This document shows positions 45,300-53,866 of a stretch of 64,000 bases of DNA, piece by piece (the stretch's first letter is position 1; every line of letters starts with the position of its first letter). Source of the stretch: Candidatus Obscuribacterales bacterium (GTDB lineage: Bacteria > Cyanobacteriota > Vampirovibrionia > Obscuribacterales > Obscuribacteraceae); assembly GCA_019745415.1 (NCBI GenBank), contig JAIETF010000025.1:124001-188000 (forward strand), given 5' to 3'. The notes under the pieces are model-generated. The model saw only the letters and a list, made by a program, of their open reading frames with translations, did not search any database and had not been told where the DNA came from. The position numbers and the translations under genes were made by a program.

Positions 45300-48252
45300 A
45301 CCCGGAACGCATCGCTTCCGTTCGCTCACCAACCACTTGTTTTTCGATCAGCTTGCGCAAACTAGGATACCCGTTAAGCTCAGGATCTGTGCGCATTACA
45401 GCCAACGCAGCGTTCCTCGCCTCCTCAAGAATTTTGGCATCGTTAACCAAATCGGCAAGAACTAGGTCGGGAAGACCACTCTGTCTGTATCCAAGAAACT
45501 CGCCCGGACCGCGGATCTCAAGGTCTTTTTGCGCGACTACGAAGCCGTCATTAGTCTGCTCCATTATTCCCAGTCGATCGCGAGTAGTTTGAGACTTTAG
45601 GTCAGATACGAGATAACAGTAGGATTGCTCCCCGCCGCGACCAACTCGTCCGCGCAGCTGGTGAAGCTGCGCCAGTCCGAATCTGTCGGCATTTTCGATC
45701 ACCATAATAGTCGAATTTGGTACGTCTACCCCAACCTCTATGACAGTTGTAGACACAAGAATCTGAAACTCACCTTTTCGGAAAGAGTCCATGACAGCAT
45801 CTTTCTCTTGCGGCTTAAGCTTACCGTGCATAAGACCCAGCTTGAAGTCAGAAAACTCGCCTTCTTTGAGCTTCTCGTATTCTTGAGTTGCAGCTTTAGC
45901 AGAGAGAGACTCGGACTCTTCAATCAGCGGAAAGACAATGTAAGCCTGGCGCCCCAACTCAATCTGCTCTCTAACCTTTTGCCAGAGCGCTTTCTTCTTG
46001 GAAGGCATGACGATCTCGGTGACTATTGGCTTACGACCAGGCGGCAACTCATCTATTTCCGACACATCGAGATCGCCATGCATAGTTAAAGCCATTGTGC
46101 GAGGTATAGGCGTTGCGGTCATAGTAAGAAGCTCGGGATTCAAGCTCTTAGCCTTTAGACGCGCTCTTTGCTTTACTCCGAACCGGTGCTGCTCATCGAT
46201 TATGATCAACCCCAAGTTCTGAAACTCAACGTCATCTTCTAGTAAAGCATGAGTACCAACAGCAATATGGCTTTGCCCCGACAATATCTCCTGACGAGCA
46301 AGACGACGTTCGCGCGCACCGTGCTTACCAAGAACAAGGGTGGCTCGAAGACCAAGTGGAGCCATCAAACGCTGAAACTGCCGGTAGTGCTGCTCCGCGA
46401 GAATCTCAGTGGGCGCCATCATCGCACCCTGAAAACCATTCTCGATAGCCACCATAAAGGCGAGAAGCGCCACCACCGTCTTACCCGAACCGACATCACC
46501 CTGCACAAGCCTGTGCATCGGTTTGTTAGAAGCGAGATCTCTAGCAATCTCGCCAAAGACTCTCTCTTGGGCGCCGGTCAGCTGAAAAGGCAAACTAGAC
46601 TTTAACCGATTAACCAGACTGTTCTCTCCTGGCTCATACCTGATCGAAAGAGCGTCTTCTCTCTGCTCGTACTGATAACGTCTATGCGCCATCTGCAATT
46701 GAATAGCGAACAACTCGTCAAAAACCAAACGACGCCTGGCGGCATCTTTATCCTCTGGATTCTCGGGGAAGTGAATCTTAGAGAACGCCTCTCGAAGGCC
46801 CATCAAATCGAACTTCTCACGCAGAAGCTCAGGCAAAGGATCGCCGATTAGAGCACCATATCCGGTGAGGGCATTATGAATAATGTTGCGCAAATAGCGC
46901 AGCGATAGTCCCTCAGTCAACGGATAAACAGGGACTAAGCGTCCGACGTGCAAACTTTCAGGCATATCAAATTGCCCTGGTGAGCCTAAAGTGCTTGGAT
47001 CATCTCTGAAGCCAGCCGAAAGCTGATCGCCGCCGGCAAGACTAAGAATCTCGATCTCTGCATTCTTTAGTTTGAGCTTGCCTGAGTATTCATCGCGTTC
47101 AACAACACCAGAGGCAAGGACTTGAGCCCCTTTGGGGAATTGCGCTTTGTATCTGTCGAGTAGATACTTATTTGATTTACCGCCCACAAATCGACTGACC
47201 ATGATTGAACCGGTGCCGTCTGAGAGTATTGCGGTCAAGATCGAGACATTACCTTTCTTGGCTTGATAGGCGCTAACGGAACGAATAGTCCCGAATATAC
47301 TCACCTCATCGCCAACGACAAGGTCTCTAATATGCTCTCGATTCTGAAAGTCTAAGTGTTTGCGTGGATAATGGCAAAGCAATTTCTCTACTGTCGTGAT
47401 ACCCAGCTTATCTAGTAGTGAAGCCAGTTTAGGACCAACACCTTTGACAAATTGCACAGGGATTTCGGCGATATTCTGAGAGCGAGAGCCCTGCTTCCCT
47501 GAATTATCCGCCCTGTCTTTAGCGGAGTTTCTTCCTGTATTTGAACTCTCTCTACCTTCAGATTGAGCTGAGCCTCTGCTGGAAACAGTCCCTGCGCCGC
47601 GACCAGGTGCAGGCATCGCTCCGCCCCCGGACACAGTCACTGCGCCGCGACCAGGTGCAGGCATCGCTCCGCCCCCGGACACTGTCCCTGCGCCGCGACC
47701 AGGTGCAGGCATCGCTCCTCGACTAGGTGCAGGCGTCGCTCCGCGGTCCAAAGCCTGATCATGACTGAGCTCTGTTTCAGCCGGACGGCGCTGTGTAGCT
47801 TCGTAGTTTCTATTCTGGACTTGACCAGGAAAATGGTGAGACGCCGCCTCGCCAGAATTTGGAATACCGCCTGTGGCAGCAGTTGCATCAAGAGTGCCAA
47901 GTCGCTGAACGGAGCCCACATCAGCCTGCTTAGTTTGTGATGTGTCAGTGCCGCGCTCAAGCTGCTCGAAGTAGGGCGCCAACAATTCTTCCGCACGACT
48001 GACTATGGAAATGCGAGTGGCTACATCAGAATTAGGATACTGCCTGAAAAAAGCTCTTATGGTAGTCCAAACAGGATCTAAAGGGAAGCGCCGCACCAAT
48101 CGGTCGGCTGTGTTGCGCATGAAATAAGAAAAGGTGCTGTGCCTTCCTTGAAAATCGGCATAGCGGGCACGGCGCTCGACAGCTATAGCTCTGCGAAGAG
48201 CTGCTATCTCAGCTTCTTTTGATGGTCTCTCTTTACCGACGATCTTGACCAT
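45298..48252 (-). CDS. recG: ATP-dependent DNA helicase RecG, with long N-terminal extension
   Basis: 984 residues against about 690 for E. coli RecG. The RecG core begins near residue 255 with a helix-hairpin-helix (VKGVGPKLASLLDKLGI) and the wedge OB fold. Walker A GDVGSGKT follows near 585 and the DEQHRFG box near 683, then MTATPIPRTMALT and the C-terminal helicase motifs (QLRGRVGRGG). RecG reverses stalled forks and branch-migrates junctions. The extra N-terminus contains a helical domain (to about 110) and a repeated MPAPGRGA-type linker. Extended RecG proteins are known in cyanobacteria. The stop overlaps palindrome copy 3. Confidence 0.95.
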   Translation of the reverse strand: MVKIVGKERPSKEAEIAALRRAIAVERRARYADFQGRHSTFSYFMRNTADRLVRRFPLDPVWTTIRAFFRQYPNSDVATRISIVSRAEELLAPYFEQLERGTDTSQTKQADVGSVQRLGTLDATAATGGIPNSGEAASHHFPGQVQNRNYEATQRRPAETELSHDQALDRGATPAPSRGAMPAPGRGAGTVSGGGAMPAPGRGAVTVSGGGAMPAPGRGAGTVSSRGSAQSEGRESSNTGRNSAKDRADNSGKQGSRSQNIAEIPVQFVKGVGPKLASLLDKLGITTVEKLLCHYPRKHLDFQNREHIRDLVVGDEVSIFGTIRSVSAYQAKKGNVSILTAILSDGTGSIMVSRFVGGKSNKYLLDRYKAQFPKGAQVLASGVVERDEYSGKLKLKNAEIEILSLAGGDQLSAGFRDDPSTLGSPGQFDMPESLHVGRLVPVYPLTEGLSLRYLRNIIHNALTGYGALIGDPLPELLREKFDLMGLREAFSKIHFPENPEDKDAARRRLVFDELFAIQLQMAHRRYQYEQREDALSIRYEPGENSLVNRLKSSLPFQLTGAQERVFGEIARDLASNKPMHRLVQGDVGSGKTVVALLAFMVAIENGFQGAMMAPTEILAEQHYRQFQRLMAPLGLRATLVLGKHGARERRLARQEILSGQSHIAVGTHALLEDDVEFQNLGLIIIDEQHRFGVKQRARLKAKSLNPELLTMTATPIPRTMALTMHGDLDVSEIDELPPGRKPIVTEIVMPSKKKALWQKVREQIELGRQAYIVFPLIEESESLSAKAATQEYEKLKEGEFSDFKLGLMHGKLKPQEKDAVMDSFRKGEFQILVSTTVIEVGVDVPNSTIMVIENADRFGLAQLHQLRGRVGRGGEQSYCYLVSDLKSQTTRDRLGIMEQTNDGFVVAQKDLEIRGPGEFLGYRQSGLPDLVLADLVNDAKILEEARNAALAVMRTDPELNGYPSLRKLIEKQVVGERTEAMRSG
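47585..47725 (-). repeat. 48-bp tandem repeat in recG linker
   Basis: About three near-identical 48-bp units (starting at 47585, 47633 and 47681, the last partial) encode the 16-residue repeat GGGAMPAPGRGAGTVS in the linker of the RecG extension. Units differ by one or two bases, so duplication is recent. Shorter AP-x-RGA echoes follow. Confidence 0.9.
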
Positions 48253-48357
48253 AGTACCGGCCGAAGGACATATACACTAGATAGCAAGGCGCAAAACTTG
48301 TTGCAGCCTACTCTAAAGACTAGCCGAGAATATGTTCTTTTACCAATGAAAAATGTA

Positions 48358-48936
48358 CTACTGCAGACGGTTCAGAATAAGCTTGGAAATAGCTTTCAAT
48401 GTGGCAAACACGCCCAAACCTTCAGAAGCTACAGCTTCAAAGCTAGGAACTCCCATGGTGTTCAGCTCTCTCTCCATCCGCTCAATTGGCATAGCATTAG
48501 CCAAATCTCGTTTGTTGTACTGCAGAACCCAAGGGATATTGTCCAAGGTGAGCGAGTATTCCTTTAGGTTGTCAACCATGTTCTGCAATGACTCAACGTT
48601 GTCCTTTGAGCGCATGACATCTGAATCAGCCACGAAAATAATTCCGTCCACACCGTTAAGAATAAGTTTGCGGCTGGCGTTGTACTCCACCTGACCGGGT
48701 ACGGTGTAGAGTGAGAATCTTGTCTTAAAGCCTTGAACACTTCCCAAATCCAAAGGCAAGAAGTCGAAAAATAGAGTACGTTCAGTCTCGGTTGCCAGGC
48801 TGATCAGTTCTCCTCTAGTGGTCGGAGCGAGCTGACCATGGATATACTTCAAATTCGTAGTTTTGCCACCAAGACCGGTGCCGTAGTAAACGATTTTGCA
48901 GTTTATCTCGCGTGCCGCGTAGTTAACGAGTGCCAT
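48358..48936 (-). CDS. mglA: MglA-like small Ras-type GTPase
   Basis: 192 residues with the bacterial MglA signature: P-loop [12 protein letters not shown] (about 17-28), [20 protein letters not shown] covering the switch region typical of MglA, the [11 protein letters not shown]3 box (TVPG), and the base-binding QYNKRDL (about 138-144). MglA sets cell polarity and drives motility or pilus positioning in Myxococcus, switched by the MglB GAP; small MglA-like GTPases also occur in many other bacteria. No mglB (roadblock) gene is in this window. It lies upstream of recG in the same direction, 105 bases away. Confidence 0.85.
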   Translation of the reverse strand: MALVNYAAREINCKIVYYGTGLGGKTTNLKYIHGQLAPTTRGELISLATETERTLFFDFLPLDLGSVQGFKTRFSLYTVPGQVEYNASRKLILNGVDGIIFVADSDVMRSKDNVESLQNMVDNLKEYSLTLDNIPWVLQYNKRDLANAMPIERMERELNTMGVPSFEAVASEGLGVFATLKAISKLILNRLQ

Positions 48937-49471
48937 CTACTGTTTCCTGCTTCCCCCGCCGTCCGGCTGAGTCTTCCGGTAAATTTTTGGAGCTTATCGG
49001 TTTTGCTCCTTAAGACCGTTCTAAAAGGTAACCCAAATGATTACTCAGAACAATCTTGTAAACCAGAATTCTTACCTTCCGATAATAGAAATATTAGTAA
49101 CTCAAATATGAACGAGACACCTTTACAACGATCATCCTTGACCCACAAAGAGGAATGGTTGATCACCCAAGTTTAGACTATCACGATTTATACCCAGGAA
49201 CGGACCCTTCAACGGCAAAAAATGCCGATCACTTAGAACTATTACAAACTTAGCAAAGTAAGCAAAAAAGCAAGCCTATGTATATGCGTCGTGGTACAAT
49301 TCACACTTTGCTTGTGCCCGAAGCTAATAACGGCATTCAGCTTGAGCTGTTCCTTACAGGCAGCTAATTGTTGAGCGTTATAGAATCAGGCGAGCACGCT
49401 AAGAGAATCTAGCTAGTCAAAACCGAAAAACGCGGCGATTAGCTAACAAGAACTGGACGGGATATTTCAAA
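48937..49471. promoter_or_regulatory. 535-base mglA/rpmB upstream region
   Basis: Divergent control region. Near rpmB a TACAAT hexamer at 49295-49300 is a possible -10 with no clear -35, which would give a leader of about 165 bases. A small hairpin CGGCA-AAAAA-TGCCG lies near 49217-49231. A forward open frame across the mglA start overlaps mglA and lacks support. No tRNA or known riboswitch was recognised. Confidence 0.4.
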
Positions 49472-49675
49472 ATGGCTAAGCGTTGTGACGTATGCGGCAA
49501 AGGACCCCAGACTGGTGTTCAGTACACTTTCCTTCGTTCGCACTTTAACCCGCATGGTAAAAGACGCTGGCTGCCTAACCTGCAACCTTTCAAAGCTGTT
49601 GTGGGCAAGACTGTGAAGCGCCTTAAGGTCTGCACTTCTTGCATCAAAGCCGGCAAAGTGCAGAGAGCAGTCTAA
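49472..49675 (+). CDS. rpmB: Ribosomal protein bL28
   Basis: 67 residues, complete. The start MAKRCDVCGKGPQTGV and the later RRWLPNLQPFKAVV and LKVCTSCIKAGKV match bL28 of the large ribosomal subunit. Both Cys pairs (C-x-x-C twice) are present, so this is the zinc-binding form. An unusually weak ribosome site (GGACGGG, some distance away) precedes the ATG. A strong terminator follows. Confidence 0.95.
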   Translation: MAKRCDVCGKGPQTGVQYTFLRSHFNPHGKRRWLPNLQPFKAVVGKTVKRLKVCTSCIKAGKVQRAV

Positions 49676-49698
49676 GCATCTAGACAGAAGAGAATTTA

Positions 49699-49753
49699 GA
49701 GAGGTTCTTCGACTTTATTGGCCCTTGGCCAAGTCGAGGAGTCTCTCTTTTTT
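49699..49753 (+). terminator. Rho-independent terminator of rpmB overlapping the hslO end
   Basis: A 17-bp stem, partly G-T paired (GAGAGGTTCTTCGACTT with AAGTCGAGGAGTCTCTC), is followed by TTTTTT on the plus strand. Its right half and loop lie inside the last codons and stop of the convergent hslO gene, so the coding sequence doubles as a terminator. Confidence 0.8.
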
Positions 49754-50611
49754 CACAAGGTAAAGCTCATTGCAAAACTGACAGCGACCCTCAGCCTGCC
49801 CATCCTCTTCGGCCATTGACAACAACTCTCCTGCAGGCAGAACCTTTAGGGCCTCAACAAATCTATCTTCGGAACATTTGCAGTGAAACCTAATCGGCAT
49901 CACATCAGCCAGTGGCCTTACTTCAAAACCGGCCAATATTCTCTGTAATATATTTTCGAGGCTCATGCCCCGACGCATCAAGAATGTGAATGTCCCAAAA
50001 GTTGTAATGTTATTCTCAATCTTGCAGATAGTCTCTTCGGTATGGTCAGGCAGAAGCTGGACCAATAAGCCGCCAGCCGCTTCAACCCCCCGGCTGGTGA
50101 GATGGACCCCAACTACAACCAGAGAGCCGGTTTGGTCTGAAGTAACGAGATAGCGGTTGACGTCCTCGCCAATTTCACCGGAAGCTAGCTCTACGGTTGA
50201 GGTATGAGGTGCGCCAAAGCCAGAGTCAATAGTGACATGAAGGTAACCTCTGCGCCCTACTGCGGAGCCAACATCAAAATTGCCAAGAGAATTCAGAGGC
50301 AGCTCCACCTTTGGATGCTCGACATAGCCACGCACGGTACCGCGAGGCGAAGCATCAATCATCATGCGGCCAAGTGGCCCGTTCCCATGAAACTTTAGAG
50401 CAACCTGTCCATCTCGCAAAAGCATCGGGGCAAGCAATACACCGGCAGTGAGGGCTCGACCTAATGCCGCTGTAGCCGTAAAAGAGAGCTCGTGACGCTC
50501 GCGCGCCTCAGAAACCAGATTGGTTGTAGTAGCAATGACAGCCCTGATGGTTCCGTCGGTTGATATGGCTCTCAACAGACCGTCTTTCTGCGTTTTTTCT
50601 TTAGATGCCAT
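49715..50611 (-). CDS. hslO: Redox-regulated chaperone Hsp33
   Basis: 298 residues. The C-terminal zinc switch has C-K-C (about 239-241) and C-Q-F-C (about 275-278), the CxC...CxxC set that Hsp33 oxidises to become an active holdase under peroxide and heat. The N-terminal domain shows RAVIATTTNLVSEARERHEL, ALGRALTAGVLLAPML and GNGPLGRMMIDASPRGTVRG. The ATG has a weak ribosome site. It follows prmC upstream with 63 bases between and shares direction with prmC and prfA only in part, so an operon is uncertain. Confidence 0.93.
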   Translation of the reverse strand: MASKEKTQKDGLLRAISTDGTIRAVIATTTNLVSEARERHELSFTATAALGRALTAGVLLAPMLLRDGQVALKFHGNGPLGRMMIDASPRGTVRGYVEHPKVELPLNSLGNFDVGSAVGRRGYLHVTIDSGFGAPHTSTVELASGEIGEDVNRYLVTSDQTGSLVVVGVHLTSRGVEAAGGLLVQLLPDHTEETICKIENNITTFGTFTFLMRRGMSLENILQRILAGFEVRPLADVMPIRFHCKCSEDRFVEALKVLPAGELLSMAEEDGQAEGRCQFCNELYLVKKERLLDLAKGQ

Positions 50612-50674
50612 ATCTGCTTAAACCTGAAAACGCTCTATTTTTCCATCATAGCAGCATATTACATTTTTTAAAGC

Positions 50675-51637
50675 CTAGTTAATGAGACGGCCAGCCACTA
50701 TTCTCCCAATCCCGGCTAAATCCTTCCTGATTTCAGTATGCTGAAATCCCGCACTAGCGAAGATTTCAGCCACCGGACCCGACTGTTTGTGCCCTACCTC
50801 AACGGCAAATTCCAAAAGTGCGCCTTCCGTTATAAACGAACCGATATCGGTTCGTTTTCCAGTCACCCCCGAAAGCACCGCGGCAAATCCCCTATAGAAG
50901 CCCATGCCGTCGGCATCTAAGCCCCGCAGAGCCAGCTCCGGCTCGTGTCTAACCTCTGGCTGCAGTTCTTCCATTTCCACGGCATCGATATAGGGAGGGT
51001 TAGAAACGAAGAAGCAATGGCAACCACTCTCGATTAGACGCCTAGTAAACAATTCAATTTGCTCCGGTCGAAAAAAATCTGCCCGGATTAGCTCCATTCT
51101 TGCCGCTACTCCATACCTTTCAGCATTGAATTGGCAAAACCCAGCAGCGTGAGACGAACATTCAAAAACCAACGCCTTTAGGTCCGGACACTGCAGCAAT
51201 AGACTTATAGAGATACAGCCGGAGCCGCCGCCTACCTCTACCAAGAGTACGTTCTTCTGGCTTATGCCATAGGCTTCTTGGAGACCCCGCAGACGCCCTC
51301 CCACATACTCGACCAACAGCTCGGTCTCAGGTCGGGGAATGAGCACCCCATCACCAACCAGGAAAGTTTGGCCCATAAAATCGGCTTGTCCAAGTGCATA
51401 CTGAATTGGGCGTCTATTTCGTCTATCTTCCAAAACCCTATTTAGGTCGACTGCCTTATCTCCAAGCAAAAGCTTTTGCTTGAGCGGCAAAACTCCATAG
51501 GCTATGGACATCAAGGTCGACAATGCAAGCCGAGCTTCAGCTTGAGCTTCTTCTCGGTCTATGCCGAGGCGAACCAGTTCGTCGACAAAAATCGAAGATG
51601 CTTCGACCAGCGAATGTTCAGCCTTAAACAGAGACAC
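50675..51637 (-). CDS. prmC: Release factor glutamine methyltransferase PrmC with in-frame palindrome insert
   Basis: 320 residues. PrmC uses SAM to methylate the Gln of the GGQ motif of release factors. Seen are the SAM site LLVEVGGGSGCISISLLLQC (about 125-144) and the catalytic FFVSNPPYID (about 207-216). Near 260-268 the protein contains KRTDIGSFI, encoded by palindrome copy 4, in a stretch where other PrmC proteins run straight from the Y-R-x-I helix into the strand before the C-terminus; it appears as a short extra loop. GTG start overlapping the prfA stop (TAGTG), consistent with coupled expression with its substrate. Confidence 0.92.
   Translation of the reverse strand: MSLFKAEHSLVEASSIFVDELVRLGIDREEAQAEARLALSTLMSIAYGVLPLKQKLLLGDKAVDLNRVLEDRRNRRPIQYALGQADFMGQTFLVGDGVLIPRPETELLVEYVGGRLRGLQEAYGISQKNVLLVEVGGGSGCISISLLLQCPDLKALVFECSSHAAGFCQFNAERYGVAARMELIRADFFRPEQIELFTRRLIESGCHCFFVSNPPYIDAVEMEELQPEVRHEPELALRGLDADGMGFYRGFAAVLSGVTGKRTDIGSFITEGALLEFAVEVGHKQSGPVAEIFASAGFQHTEIRKDLAGIGRIVAGRLIN
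50834..50857. repeat. Palindromic repeat element, copy 4, inside prmC
   Basis: 24-bp perfect palindrome with core CGAACCGATATCGGTTCG. The right flank TTTTCC matches copy 2, while the left flank has one change, so it looks like a slightly decayed relative of copy 2. It is read in frame as K-R-T-D-I-G-S-F in PrmC. Confidence 0.93.
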
Positions 51638-52728
51638 TAAATTCCAGCTACTGTATTCATTTCGGCTTCGAGCAGGCGCTGCTGATGCTGCAAGATACAG
51701 GCTTCGATAAGTTTATCCAGATCACCTTCCAAAACCTGCTGCAGAGGGAAGTTCTGATTGAGGCGATGATCAGTGACTCGATTGTCTTTGTAATTGTAAG
51801 TGCGAATTTTCTCAGAGCGATCACCAGATCCTACCTGCGATTTGCGGGCATCGTAGATCTCTTTCTGCTGCTCTTCCAGCTGAATCTGGTAGAGCTTATT
51901 GCGCAGAATCTGCTTAGCCCGCTCTTTATTCTGCAACTGTGATCGCTCTTCCGAACAGGCAACCATCAGACCGCTGGGCTTGTGGACAATGCGCACTGCG
52001 GTTTCAACTTTATTGACGTTCTGCCCACCGGCACCACCTGACCTCATAGTAGAAATATCCAGGTCGTTATCGTTGAGTTGAACATCGATTTCTTCAGCCT
52101 CGGGCATAACAGCCACAGTGGCGGTAGATGTATGCACCCTACCTGAGGCTTCGGTTGCCGGCACACGCTGCACACGATGCACGCCTGACTCAAACTTGAA
52201 CTTACTATAGGCAGCATCACCCTTGAAGCTGACAATTACTTCTTTATAGCCGCCGACCTCGCCTTCACTGACACTGGCAATTTCGGGAGTAAAGCCAGCA
52301 CGGTCTGCGTACTTCATATACATGCGCAGCAAGTCGCCGGCAAAAAGCGAAGCCTCGTCGCCGCCGGTGCCGGCCCTTATCTCGAGCATGATGTTCTTCT
52401 CGTCATTAGGGTCTTTGGGCAAAAGCAAAATCTTCAGCTCAGCCTGCAAATCCTGATGCTCTTGCCTTGCCTCGGTCAGCTCCACCTCAGCCAGCTCACG
52501 CATCTCCTTGTCGGTCTCAGTGCGCAGCATCTCCAGCGCCTCAGAGATACGGCGCTCCGCTCCCTGGTAGCGATGAAAGGTTGAAACGGTGCGCTCCAGC
52601 TGATGCCTGGTTCTAGCCAGGCGCATGAAAGTGCCTTGGTCAGAGATTATGGCCGGGTCAGAAAGCTTTTGTTCAAGCTCATTGAAAGTACGCTCAATAT
52701 CTTTGAGCTTCTCGACAAAATGCTCCAT
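51637..52728 (-). CDS. prfA: Peptide chain release factor 1
   Basis: 363 residues, standard length. RF1 ends translation at UAA and UAG. The GGQ motif is in [18 protein letters not shown] (about 225-242), and the codon-recognition loop [18 protein letters not shown] matches the RF1 P-x-T group rather than the SPF of RF2. The late [16 protein letters not shown] block is typical. It overlaps its modifier prmC by one base. Confidence 0.96.
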   Translation of the reverse strand: MEHFVEKLKDIERTFNELEQKLSDPAIISDQGTFMRLARTRHQLERTVSTFHRYQGAERRISEALEMLRTETDKEMRELAEVELTEARQEHQDLQAELKILLLPKDPNDEKNIMLEIRAGTGGDEASLFAGDLLRMYMKYADRAGFTPEIASVSEGEVGGYKEVIVSFKGDAAYSKFKFESGVHRVQRVPATEASGRVHTSTATVAVMPEAEEIDVQLNDNDLDISTMRSGGAGGQNVNKVETAVRIVHKPSGLMVACSEERSQLQNKERAKQILRNKLYQIQLEEQQKEIYDARKSQVGSGDRSEKIRTYNYKDNRVTDHRLNQNFPLQQVLEGDLDKLIEACILQHQQRLLEAEMNTVAGI

Positions 52729-52767
52729 CTAAGAGCCCTACCAACCCGAAAGTAACCTAAAAAAATT

Positions 52768-52854
52768 CGGAGAGGGAGGGATTCGAACCCTCGCTGCGCT
52801 TTCACACAGACAGTCTTTCCAGGACTGCACGATAGACCACTCCGACACCTCTCC
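52768..52854 (-). tRNA. tRNA-Ser (anticodon GGA)
   Basis: Class II tRNA of 87 bases on the reverse strand: acceptor GGAGAGG/CCTCTCC, anticodon loop CTGGAAA (GGA, reading TCC), a long variable arm and a T-arm GAGGG-TTCGAAT-CCCTC. No encoded CCA. It lies 39 bases upstream of prfA in the same direction. Confidence 0.95.
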
Positions 52855-52941
52855 AAGTGGTTTCGTGATTATAACAAGCAAGTCATCCTGACTACGCTGC
52901 CGCGAGCGGAATGAAAGCGCAAAGGAAAAAAAACTTTATCC

Positions 52942-53763
52942 CTAAGCTCTGGTTCCCATAAGCTTACTTCTGCCGGCACCACCTTTGATTATCGGCAAGA
53001 AGTCTTCGGCCTTGAGGCTTGCACCGCCGACCAGAGCCCCGTCTATATCAGATTGCTCCATCTGCTCAACAATTGTCGAGGGCTTGACTGAGCCGCCATA
53101 AAGAACAGGAATTGCATCGGCCACATTAGTGGCATAAAGCTCATTAATAGTCTCGCGAATCATCTTACAGACTCTATTTGCTTCGGTAGACTCGCAATTT
53201 TTACCTGTACCAATTGCCCAGACCGGCTCATAAGCCACAACAATCTTGGCAACCTGGTCTTTGTCAAGTTCTTCGAGAGCACTTGCCACCTGACGACGAA
53301 TGACCTGATCGGTCAGTCCGGCTTCTCGCTCATCGAGAGTTTCACCGACACAGACAATCGGGACCAGCTTATTGGCAAGAGCAGCCCTGGTCTTGAGATT
53401 GACCGAAGCATTTGTTTCGGCAAAGTACTGCCGTCTTTCGCTGTGACCAATGATGACGTGAGTTAAACCGATATCGGTTAACATTCCAGGGGCGATCTCG
53501 CCAGTGAAAGCGCCGCTTTCGTGATAGTCCATGTTCTGGGCACCGACATAGCAAGTGTTCAGAACTTCACCATGTTTTTCTTTAAGAGACTTAAGGGTCT
53601 CGGCCGCAAGAGGCAAGCTCAAGAAGACCGGGCAAAGAACAATATCGGGCAAAGTCTCGCCTTTCATCTGGCTGACGCCTTCTAAAACAGCTGTGATGAG
53701 AGCCTTAGATTCAGCCTGGTTCTTATGCATTTTCCAGTTGCCGGCAATGATAGTTTTGCGCAC
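52942..53763 (-). CDS. tpiA: Triosephosphate isomerase
   Basis: 273 residues, about 20 longer than usual. It interconverts dihydroxyacetone phosphate and glyceraldehyde 3-phosphate in glycolysis. Catalytic Lys is in AGNWKMHK (about 7-14), His in [10 protein letters not shown] (about 101-110) and Glu in [14 protein letters not shown] (about 172-185), with [11 protein letters not shown] and [15 protein letters not shown] near the end. Palindrome core copy 5 encodes the T-D-I-G just before the catalytic His strand, where TPI normally has a similar K-D-x-G, so the fold is not disturbed. Confidence 0.96.
   Translation of the reverse strand: MRKTIIAGNWKMHKNQAESKALITAVLEGVSQMKGETLPDIVLCPVFLSLPLAAETLKSLKEKHGEVLNTCYVGAQNMDYHESGAFTGEIAPGMLTDIGLTHVIIGHSERRQYFAETNASVNLKTRAALANKLVPIVCVGETLDEREAGLTDQVIRRQVASALEELDKDQVAKIVVAYEPVWAIGTGKNCESTEANRVCKMIRETINELYATNVADAIPVLYGGSVKPSTIVEQMEQSDIDGALVGGASLKAEDFLPIIKGGAGRSKLMGTRA
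53466..53479. repeat. Palindrome core, copy 5, inside tpiA
   Basis: Only the 14-bp core AACCGATATCGGTT is shared here; flanks are not palindromic with the others. It reads in frame as T-D-I-G, the same reading as copy 4. It may be a minimal site or a chance match. Confidence 0.75.
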
Positions 53764-53866
53764 GACTCGCCCCTCAAATAGATAGATATTTGCAACAGAA
53801 GTCTAATTCTACATCGCTATGAACTAGAATCTAGACATTACAAAGCCATAGTTAAGGGTGCAGTCA

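Noticed and set aside
48838..49176. Forward frame of 112 codons over the mglA start
   Set aside because: It overlaps conserved mglA codons on the other strand and has no support as a protein.
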